Below, piece by piece: positions 35,027-41,436 of a DNA stretch of 64,000 bases. Both the position numbers and the translations under genes were made by a program. Origin of the DNA: Nocardioides sp. URHA0020. Lineage in GTDB: Bacteria; Actinomycetota; Actinomycetes; Propionibacteriales; Nocardioidaceae. Where the stretch lies: assembly GCF_000620705.1 (NCBI RefSeq), contig NZ_JIAR01000025.1, positions 245,408 through 309,407 on the forward strand, written 5' to 3'. The notes beneath the pieces were generated by a model. The model saw only the letters and a program-made list of their open reading frames with translations. It was not told the DNA's origin and did not search any database. Position 1 is the first letter of the stretch, and each line of letters starts with the position of its first letter.

Positions 35027-35551
35027 TCAGGCGCCGGCCTGGCGCGGCGCGGTCGGGTCCGTGCCCTCGCCGCCCTGCTCGCGGGCGACGTACTCCTCGA
35101 TGTCCTCGACGTCGTCGAGGTTGCGCTTCACCACGGCCAGCAGGTCGCTCATCGTGGCGACCTCCTCGACCTGCTCCTTGATGAACCACTGCATGAACTG
35201 CTCGGAGGCGAAGTCGAACTCCTCACGGGCGATGCGCAGCAGGCCGTTGATCTGGTCGGTGACCCGCTTCTCCTGGGCCAGCGCGAGCTCGACCGGCGCC
35301 ACGACGTCGGCGAACTCGTTGACCGGCGCCTCGATCGCCGGGATCGTCACGGCGTTGTCGGTGTCGAGGAGGTACTGGATCATCATCGACGCGTGCGCGC
35401 GCTCCTCGAGCGCCTGCGCGTAGAAGAAGGCCGCCATCTGGGGCATCGTCAGTGCGTCGTAGTAGACGGCGCACGCGAGGTACTGGTTGTGCGCGGAGAG
35501 CTCGTTGCCCACCTGGACGTTGAGCTGGTCGACGAAGCGGGGTGCAGCCAC
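35027..35551 (-). CDS. Ferritin
   Basis: A 174-residue four-helix iron-storage protein. Ferroxidase ligands are visible in the usual order: Glu in VGNELSAHNQY, the EERAHASMM pair on helix B, and Glu on helix C near ALAQEKRVTDQI, with a further FIKEQVEEVATM on helix D. It lacks the haem-binding Met pattern of bacterioferritin and resembles bacterial non-haem ferritins such as mycobacterial BfrB. The GTG at 35551 has GAGGAG seven bases upstream. It follows the Cys-rich 62-residue gene by 35 bases, and a candidate IdeR box lies upstream of that gene, so iron control of both is likely. Confidence 0.93.
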   Translation of the reverse strand: MAAPRFVDQLNVQVGNELSAHNQYLACAVYYDALTMPQMAAFFYAQALEERAHASMMIQYLLDTDNAVTIPAIEAPVNEFADVVAPVELALAQEKRVTDQINGLLRIAREEFDFASEQFMQWFIKEQVEEVATMSDLLAVVKRNLDDVEDIEEYVAREQGGEGTDPTAPRQAGA

Positions 35552-35586
35552 GGATCGGCTCCTCGGGTCACGGGTGGGACAGTCGG

Positions 35587-35775
35587 TCAGGCGGCCTTCG
35601 CAAGCTTCTTCTTGGTGACCTTCTTGCCGTCCACCGTGACGAGCTTGCGCTTCTTGACCGTATACCCGTCGGGCAGGGTGCCCTCCTTCAGCATCCGCAG
35701 CGGACAACGCCCGCACTTGGACTTGGAGACGCAGCACTCCGTCTTCGGGAGCTTGCGGACGTTCTTCTTCGGCAC
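35587..35775 (-). CDS. Small Cys-rich, Lys-rich protein upstream of ferritin
   Basis: A 62-residue, very basic protein with a compact cysteine cluster, ECCVSKSKCGRCP (residues 13-25), which could bind one zinc or iron ion, followed by a Lys-rich tail (VKKRKL and VTKKKLAK). Similar short actinobacterial proteins exist but have no known role. The GTG start follows a TACCGT box by seven bases. It leads the ferritin gene and is itself preceded by a candidate IdeR box, which suggests a part in iron handling. Confidence 0.75.
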   Translation of the reverse strand: MPKKNVRKLPKTECCVSKSKCGRCPLRMLKEGTLPDGYTVKKRKLVTVDGKKVTKKKLAKAA

Positions 35776-35797
35776 GATCCGAACGGTAGCACGCAGA

Positions 35798-35816
35798 TAA
35801 GGGCAGGCTTACCTCA
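35798..35816. promoter_or_regulatory. Candidate IdeR/DmdR iron box
   Basis: The 19-base sequence TAAGGGCAGGCTTACCTCA matches the mycobacterial iron-box consensus at 14 of 19 positions and keeps the AGGC core and the ACCT arm. It lies just upstream of the -10 (35788-35783) of the Cys-rich gene, over its -35 region. IdeR activates ferritin in mycobacteria, so it may activate here. Confidence 0.5.
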
Positions 35817-35883
35817 ACGTGAGGCGTCTCATGCCGGCGCTTGGGCCACGCCGACCCGAGGAGATCCCGCGTCGGGGCGGCGG

Positions 35884-37362
35884 TCAGGCGACGGCCCTCG
35901 GCGCGGTGATCCGCAGCCGGGCGCCACCTTCGGCGGGGACGACCTCGAGCCTCCCGCCCGCGGCCCCGACGATGGACCGGGCGATGCTGAGGCCGAGCCC
36001 GGCCCCGGGCGTCTCGGCAGCCACCGCGTCGGCACCGCGGTAGAGCCGGGCGAAGACCCGCTCCTCGTCGCCCCCCGGGATCCCGGGCCCGGTGTCGCAC
36101 ACCTCGAGCCACGCGAGGTCGCCCTCGACGCCGGTGACCACCTCGATCCGGCCGCCGCGCGGCGTGAACTTGGCTGCGTTGTCGACGAGGCAGCGTACGG
36201 CGCGCTCGAGCCAGCCCTCGTGGGCGCGGACGACGGCCGGGTGCCCGGCCGACACCGCCGAGATGGTCAGCCCACGCGCCTCGACCGAGCTGCGCTCCCC
36301 CGCGACCACCGACTCCGCCACCACCGTGAGGTCGGCGAGCCCGTCGCCCAGCCTCTCTGCGTCGCCCTCGATGATCGTCAGCGACAGCAGGTCGTCGACC
36401 AGGGCGAGCTCGCGTCGTGCGGCCCGCTCGATGCGTTCGGCGTAGCGCACGACCAACGCCCGGACCCGCTCGTCGGGCAGGTCGGCGACGTCGTCCTCGA
36501 GCATCTCCGCGCTGGCGAGGATGGTCGTCAACGGCGTGCGCAGCTCGTGGGAGACGGTCGCCAGGAACTGGTCGCGCAGCTGGTCGTTGCGCCCGCGCAG
36601 CGCCTCGAGCTCGCTCAGGTCGTGGACGGTCGCCGAGAAGAGCACGTCGTCGTTGATGCCGATCGAGGAGATCACGACGCTGACGGGGAACGTCGAGCCG
36701 TCCTTGCGCTGTGCGACGACCCGGGTGCCGAGCCCCATCGCGTGCCGGCGCGCACGGCCGGTGAAGCCGGTGCGTCGACGCACGTGCGAGGCGCGCTGGG
36801 CCTCGGGCACGAGCAGCTCGAGCGGCTGGTCCAGCAGCTCGTCCTCCCGGTACCCGAACATCGTCTGGGCGGGCGCGTTCGCCATCAGGATGCGGCCGCG
36901 GCCGTCGACCACCACGTTGCCGTCCGGCACGGCTTCCAGCAGGTCGCGGAAGCCGGTGCTCGAGTCGGCGCCGTCGCGGGTCTGGAGGATGAGCGACAGG
37001 ATCCGGCTCTCCTGGCCGAGCACGATCGCCCGCGCGGTCACCCGCAGCCGCAGCTCGGTCCCATCGCGATGGAGACCGACCAGGTCCACGCGCGCGGCGT
37101 CACCCGAGTCGGAGTCGAGCACCAGGTCGCGCAGGGCGGCGTACTCCTCGCGGTGCCGCTCGGGCGTGAGCCGGACCGCCGACGTGCCGACGAGCTCGTC
37201 CACCGACCAGCCGAAGAGCTCTGCGCACCGGGGGTTGGCCAGCGTGACCACGCCGTCCGGGGTGAGCAGCAGCCGTGCGTCGTCGGTCTGCGCGAAGAGG
37301 CGCAGCAGGGCCTCACCGGCGCGTGCCGTCGTCTGTCCGCGGCCAACCGGGTCGGGCGCCAT
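35884..37362 (-). CDS. PAS-PAS sensor histidine kinase (no membrane helices)
   Basis: A 492-residue cytoplasmic kinase. There are two PAS domains (about 20-130 with LLTPDGVVTLANPRCAELFGW, and 140-255 with VDGRGRILMANAPAQTMFGY). They are followed by a HisKA dimerisation helix with the phosphoacceptor in [16 protein letters not shown] (about 270-285) and a HATPase domain with the N-box DNAAKFTP, the G1 box DTGPGIP and GAGLGLSI. No transmembrane segment and no adjacent response regulator are seen, so it is an orphan that senses an internal signal. The ATG is six bases after a TAGCAT box. Confidence 0.9.
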   Translation of the reverse strand: MAPDPVGRGQTTARAGEALLRLFAQTDDARLLLTPDGVVTLANPRCAELFGWSVDELVGTSAVRLTPERHREEYAALRDLVLDSDSGDAARVDLVGLHRDGTELRLRVTARAIVLGQESRILSLILQTRDGADSSTGFRDLLEAVPDGNVVVDGRGRILMANAPAQTMFGYREDELLDQPLELLVPEAQRASHVRRRTGFTGRARRHAMGLGTRVVAQRKDGSTFPVSVVISSIGINDDVLFSATVHDLSELEALRGRNDQLRDQFLATVSHELRTPLTTILASAEMLEDDVADLPDERVRALVVRYAERIERAARRELALVDDLLSLTIIEGDAERLGDGLADLTVVAESVVAGERSSVEARGLTISAVSAGHPAVVRAHEGWLERAVRCLVDNAAKFTPRGGRIEVVTGVEGDLAWLEVCDTGPGIPGGDEERVFARLYRGADAVAAETPGAGLGLSIARSIVGAAGGRLEVVPAEGGARLRITAPRAVA

Positions 37363-37401
37363 CCGTCGATGCTAGGGCCTGCCGGTCGTGGCGAACAGCG
37401 C

Positions 37402-39420
37402 TCAGCCGAGACCGTTGGCCCGGCGGATCACGTCGACGATGCCGCCCATGATCTCGGTCAGCCCGAAGTCCTTGGGCGTGTAGACGGCCGCGACCCCGAG
37501 GTCGATCAGCCTGCGACCGTCGGAGTCGGGGATGATCCCGCCGACGATCACCGGGATCTCCAGCCCGGCGGCCCGCAGGCCGTCGAGCACGTCGGGAACC
37601 AGCTCCATGTGGGAGCCGGACAGGATCGACAGGCCGACGCAGTGCACGTCCTCGGAGACCGCGGCGGCGACGATCTGCTCGGGCGTCAGCCGGATGCCCT
37701 GGTAGATCACCTCGAAGCCTGCGTCGCGGGCACGGACGGCGACCTGCTCGGCGCCGTTGGAGTGACCGTCGAGGCCGGGCTTGCCGACCAGCAGCCTGAG
37801 CCGGCCGCCGAGCTCGTCGCCGGTCTCGCGCACCCGTCGGCGCACGGCGGTGAGCTCGTCGCCCGCACCGGCGACGCCGACGGCACCGGAGACGCCGGTC
37901 GGTCCGCGGTACTCGCCGAACACCTCGCGCAGGGCGCCGGCCCACTCCCCCGTCGTCGCGCCGGCCCGGACCGCGATCAGCGTGGGCGCCATCAGGTTGG
38001 CATCGGTCTTGGCGGCCGCCGCGAGCGCGGCGAGCGCGGCGGCGACCTCGGCCTCGTCGCGCCCGGCCTTCCAGGCCTCGACGCTGGCGATCGCGGTCCG
38101 CTCGGCGGCGGGGTCCGCCGCCATGATGGCGCCGTCGAGGTCGGCGGTCAGCGGCGACGGCGCGGTCGTCTCGAACCTGTTGACGCCGACGATCACCTCG
38201 TCGCCCGACTCGATCCGGGACCGACGGGTGGCGTGCGAGGAGACCAGCTCGGACTTCATGTACTCGACCGACGCGATCGCGCCGCCCATCGCCTGGACCC
38301 GGTCGATCTCGGCCTTGGCCCCGGCGACGAGCTCGGCGACCTTGGCCTCGATGACGTGCGAGCCCTCGAAGATGTCCTCGTACTCCAGCAGGTCGGACTC
38401 GAAGGCCAGCACCTGCTGCAGCCGCAGCGACCACTGCTGGTCCCAGGGGCGGGGCAGGCCCAGCGCCTCGTTCCACGCCGGCAGCTGTACGGCGCGCGCC
38501 CGCGCGTCCTTGGACAGCGTGACGCCGAGCATCTCGAGCACGATGCGCTGCACGTTGTTCTCGGGCTGGGCCTCGGTCAGGCCGAGCGAGTTGACCTGGA
38601 CGCCGTACCGGAACCGCCGCATCTTGGCGTCCTGGACGCCGTACCGCTCACGGGTGATCTCGTCCCAGAGCTCGACGAAGGCCCGCATCTTGCACATCTC
38701 CTCGACGAACCGGACCCCGGCGTTGACGAAGAACGAGATCCGACCGACGACCTTCTCGAAGTCGTCCGCGGAGACCTGGCGGGAGTCCTTGACCGTGTCG
38801 AGGACGGCGATCGCGGTGCTCAGCGCGTAGGCGAGCTCCTGCGTCGGCGTCGCACCGGCCTCCTGCAGGTGGTAGCTGCAGATGTTGATCGGGTTCCACT
38901 TCGGGATCTGGTGGACCGTGTAGGAGATGACGTCGGCGATCAGCCGCATCGAGTGCTCGGGCGGGAAGGCGTAGGTCCCGCGGGAGAGGTACTCCTTGAT
39001 GATGTCGTTCTGGGTGGTGCCGGCCAGCTGGGCGGCGACCTCCTCCGGCGCGACGCCGGGGTTCTGCTCCTCGGCCACCACCTGGTACATCGCGAGCATC
39101 CACATCGCGACGGCGTTGATCGTCATCGAGGTGTTCATCTCGGTGAGCGGGATGTCCTGGAAGAGCCGCCGCATCTCCCCCAGGTGCGGGACGGGCACGC
39201 CGACCTTCCCGACCTCGCCCCGCGCCAGCGGGGAGTCCGGGTCGTAGCCGGTCTGGGTCGGCAGGTCGAAGGCCACGGAGAGCCCGGTCTGCCCCTTCGC
39301 GAGGTTGGTCCGGTAGAGCTCGTTGGAGGCCGCCGCCGTCGAGTGGCCGGAGTAGGTCCGCATCAGCCACGGCCGGTCCTTGGCGTGGCTCGCTGCCGGC
39401 GGTGAGGTGGGCTCGCTCAT
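37402..39420 (-). CDS. ecm: Ethylmalonyl-CoA mutase (MeaA-type, single-chain B12 mutase)
   Basis: A 672-residue adenosylcobalamin mutase combining the TIM barrel and the B12 domain in one chain, typical of ethylmalonyl-CoA mutase (MeaA/Ecm), which makes methylsuccinyl-CoA from ethylmalonyl-CoA. The diagnostic opening DRPWLMRTYSGHSTAAASN is present. The B12 domain (about 545-670) has the axial-His motif DGHSNG (DxHxxG) and GLSILSGSH. It pairs with Ccr (15933) and the epimerase (15010), and MeaB is also present. A TACCCT box lies six bases before the ATG, and an inverted repeat sits over the -35 region. Confidence 0.93.
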   Translation of the reverse strand: MSEPTSPPAASHAKDRPWLMRTYSGHSTAAASNELYRTNLAKGQTGLSVAFDLPTQTGYDPDSPLARGEVGKVGVPVPHLGEMRRLFQDIPLTEMNTSMTINAVAMWMLAMYQVVAEEQNPGVAPEEVAAQLAGTTQNDIIKEYLSRGTYAFPPEHSMRLIADVISYTVHQIPKWNPINICSYHLQEAGATPTQELAYALSTAIAVLDTVKDSRQVSADDFEKVVGRISFFVNAGVRFVEEMCKMRAFVELWDEITRERYGVQDAKMRRFRYGVQVNSLGLTEAQPENNVQRIVLEMLGVTLSKDARARAVQLPAWNEALGLPRPWDQQWSLRLQQVLAFESDLLEYEDIFEGSHVIEAKVAELVAGAKAEIDRVQAMGGAIASVEYMKSELVSSHATRRSRIESGDEVIVGVNRFETTAPSPLTADLDGAIMAADPAAERTAIASVEAWKAGRDEAEVAAALAALAAAAKTDANLMAPTLIAVRAGATTGEWAGALREVFGEYRGPTGVSGAVGVAGAGDELTAVRRRVRETGDELGGRLRLLVGKPGLDGHSNGAEQVAVRARDAGFEVIYQGIRLTPEQIVAAAVSEDVHCVGLSILSGSHMELVPDVLDGLRAAGLEIPVIVGGIIPDSDGRRLIDLGVAAVYTPKDFGLTEIMGGIVDVIRRANGLG

Positions 39421-39426
39421 GGACCG

Positions 39427-39455
39427 AGGGTAGGACGATGGCTACCGATTGGTAA
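39427..39455 (-). promoter_or_regulatory. Leaderless ecm promoter with a TTACC-N4-GGTA operator
   Basis: On the minus strand TTACCAATCGGTAG (39455-39442) is a TTACC-N4-GGTA inverted repeat of the same size as the one over the ccr promoter. TACCCT (39432-39427) is the -10, six bases before the ATG. Confidence 0.5.
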
Positions 39456-39472
39456 CCGGTCTGGCGTGTGGC

Positions 39473-39793
39473 CTATCCGACAGCGTCGGCCGCTTCGCCG
39501 GACCGCTCGACCTCGACCAGGCGGATCAGGTGGCTGAGGTGCAGCATCCGGCGTACGGACGGCCCACAGCCCCGCAGCGTGAGGTGGTGGCCGGCGCGCG
39601 ACGCCTGCCGGGTGGCGACCGCGAGCACCTTGAGTGCGGTCAGGTCGATGGTGGTCACGTCGGTGAGGTCGATGACGACGTCCCGGTCGTGGCCCAGCAG
39701 GTGCTCGTAGATCGCGTTGCGGACCTCCATCGTGCTGCGCACGTCGAAGTCACCGCTCAGGAGGATGGTCGGACCGTCGGTGAGGATCTCCAT
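39473..39793 (-). CDS. STAS-domain protein (anti-sigma-factor-antagonist-like)
   Basis: A 106-residue single STAS domain: TILLSGDFDVRSTMEVRNAIYEHL, then DVVIDLTDVTTIDLTALKVLAVA. In SpoIIAA-type antagonists the loop reads DSxGL and the Ser is phosphorylated; here it is DLTAL (50-54), with Leu at the phospho-site, so classical control by Ser phosphorylation looks lost unless Thr52 replaces it. No anti-sigma kinase or sigma factor is adjacent. It may scaffold rather than switch. It lies upstream of the ethylmalonyl-CoA mutase gene on the same strand, 52 bases apart. Confidence 0.85.
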   Translation of the reverse strand: MEILTDGPTILLSGDFDVRSTMEVRNAIYEHLLGHDRDVVIDLTDVTTIDLTALKVLAVATRQASRAGHHLTLRGCGPSVRRMLHLSHLIRLVEVERSGEAADAVG

Positions 39794-39884
39794 CGGTGTG
39801 CCCCGTTCCTCGGGACCCCGCGTCCCGATCGGCCTCGTGGCCTGTCACTCACTATGACGCGCGCCGCACCCGGAAGGTTGCCTC

Positions 39885-40469
39885 TCAGGCCGAACTTCTC
39901 GAGCGTGTCGCGTCGACCAGCGCCACCGCGCCGGTCCCGACGCCGACCAGCACCATGCCCAGCACGCCGCGGGGCGAGAAGATGTGGTCGACGTGCACCA
40001 GCCAGGCCCCGGGGAGCAGCACCAGGGCGACCGCACCGCTCGCACCGTGGCGGCGCACCTGGTCGACGAGCACGAGCGCGCACGTCACGAGCAGGGCCCA
40101 GGAGCCGATCTCGCCGAGCGGCGTACCGATCCTGAAGAGCAGTCGGACGGCGTCGGGACGCGGCACCCCGGGGCCGAGCTCATGGGTGACGTAGCCGGCG
40201 GCGACGCCGCTGATCACGTCGAGGGCGGTGTAGAAGGTCGCGTAGACGTACGCCGTGAGCCGGATCGCCCAGGCGAAGGGGTCGGTGCGCAGGCGGACCA
40301 GCGCGGCCAGGGCCACGCCGACCAGCGGGAAGGCGAGCAGGCCGGGCAGGTGGAGGGTGAACCACCGCCACGAGGTGTCGTAGGTCAGGTGGTGCGGGTG
40401 GAACAGCCCGGCCACGGCGAGGCACAGCGCGGGGAGCGCGAGGAGGGCCGGCAGTCCGAGGCGTCTCAT
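39885..40469 (-). CDS. Hypothetical six-helix membrane protein
   Basis: A 194-residue integral membrane protein of no recognised family. Hydrophobic segments lie at about 5-22, 38-60, 70-92, 118-137, 145-165 and 168-185, with short loops such as HPHHLTYDTSWRW and VDHIFSPRG. The N-terminal helix could be read as a signal peptide but continues as membrane protein. It is divergent from the cobalamin adenosyltransferase gene with 33 bases between starts, so they share a promoter region. Function unknown. Confidence 0.7.
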   Translation of the reverse strand: MRRLGLPALLALPALCLAVAGLFHPHHLTYDTSWRWFTLHLPGLLAFPLVGVALAALVRLRTDPFAWAIRLTAYVYATFYTALDVISGVAAGYVTHELGPGVPRPDAVRLLFRIGTPLGEIGSWALLVTCALVLVDQVRRHGASGAVALVLLPGAWLVHVDHIFSPRGVLGMVLVGVGTGAVALVDATRSRSSA

Positions 40470-40502
40470 GCCGTCCGACGGTACGTCGCTACCCTCGACC
40501 GC

Positions 40503-41078
40503 ATGGTCAACCTCACCCGGATCTACACCCGCACCGGCGACGCCGGGGAGACCCGTCTCGGCGACATGAGCCTCACCACGAAGACCGACCTGCGGCTGGC
40601 GGCGTACGCCGACGTCGACGAGGCCAACGCCCACCTGGGCCTCGCGCTGGCGCAGGGCGGTCTGGAGCCGGACGTCGCCACGCTGCTGACCCGCGTGCAG
40701 AACGACCTCTTCGACGTCGGCGCGGACTTCTGCACGCCGGTCGTGGCGGACCCGGAGTACCCGCCGCTGCGCATCGAGCAGGAGTACGTCGACCGGCTCG
40801 AGGGCTGGTGCGACCAGTACAACGAGGACCTGCCCGCGCTGCGCTCCTTCATCCTCAACGGCGGCACCGCGGGCGCCGCGCTGCTGCACGTCGCCCGCAC
40901 GGTCGTACGCCGTGCCGAGCGGTCCGCGTGGGCGGCGTACGAGGCCCACGCCGAGACGATGAACCCGCTCGCGATCACCTACCTCAACCGGCTCTCCGAC
41001 CTGCTCTTCATCCTGGCCCGGCACGCCAACCGGGAGAGCGGCGACGTGCTGTGGGTGCCGGGGGGCGAGCGGGGCTGA
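40503..41078 (+). CDS. PduO-type ATP:cob(I)alamin adenosyltransferase
   Basis: A 191-residue adenosyltransferase with the PduO/MMAB pattern: VNLTRIYTRTGDAGETRLGD (the ATP-binding TRTGDxGxT loop), ADVDEANAHLGLAL, and the C-terminal NRLSDLLFILARHANRESG with the RLSDxLFxxAR motif. It makes adenosylcobalamin, the cofactor of the two acyl-CoA mutases in this window, and can hand it on through MeaB-gated loading. A TACCCT box lies seven bases before the ATG. It is followed by repeats rather than another gene. Confidence 0.95.
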   Translation: MVNLTRIYTRTGDAGETRLGDMSLTTKTDLRLAAYADVDEANAHLGLALAQGGLEPDVATLLTRVQNDLFDVGADFCTPVVADPEYPPLRIEQEYVDRLEGWCDQYNEDLPALRSFILNGGTAGAALLHVARTVVRRAERSAWAAYEAHAETMNPLAITYLNRLSDLLFILARHANRESGDVLWVPGGERG

Positions 41079-41098
41079 CGGCTCTGGTCGGCTTGGCC

Positions 41099-41153
41099 GG
41101 TCGGTCGTCGGCCGGTCGTCGGCCGGTCGTCGGCCGGTCGTCGGTCGGTCGTC
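41099..41153. repeat. Five tandem 11-bp repeats
   Basis: Five contiguous copies of GGYCGGTCGTC, starting at 41099, 41110, 41121, 41132 and 41143. They lie 20 bases after the adenosyltransferase stop and abut the palindrome repeat. The middle three copies are identical. Confidence 0.85.
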
Positions 41154-41436
41154 GTCGGTTTCACCGGTGCACCGGTGAAACCGTCACTTCTCAGGCGATG
41201 CAACGGCCGAGAAGTGACGGGACTGCCTGAGGAGTACGGCGCGCCCGGGCGCCATCAGGACGAGGCCACCTCGGCCGGGACGTCCGGCCGTCAATGCTCG
41301 TCGGGTGCACCGGCGCACCGGTGAAACCGTCACTTCTCGGGCGATGCAACGGCCGAGAAGTGACGAGACTGCCTGAGGGGTGCGGCGCGCCCGGGCGCCA
41401 TCAGGACGAGGCGACCTCGGCGGTGACGTCCGGCCG
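41152..41436. repeat. 146-bp tandem duplication carrying repeat copies 2 and 3 and a transporter-gene tail
   Basis: Bases 41152-41290 and 41298-41436 match at a constant offset of 146. Each copy carries the palindrome (perfect 28 bp at 41156-41183; left half decayed in the second at 41302-41329), the hairpin with GTCACTTCTC arms (41182-41218 and 41328-41364) and then the last 36 bases of the MFS coding sequence. Only the right copy is joined to the intact MFS gene, so 41255-41290 is a duplicated gene tail. Differences are scattered substitutions. Confidence 0.85.

Noticed and set aside
35542..39405. A 1287-codon plus-strand frame
   Set aside because: It is antisense to the PAS kinase and ethylmalonyl-CoA mutase, both of which have complete family motifs.
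40180..40425. Short minus-strand frame inside the hypothetical membrane protein
   Set aside because: It is a shadow in a second frame of the same strand with Arg/Pro-rich content; the membrane-protein frame has clear helices.
41099..41364. CRISPR-like array
   Set aside because: The 11-bp units are contiguous without spacers, and the larger repeats are a simple tandem duplication; no cas genes are nearby.
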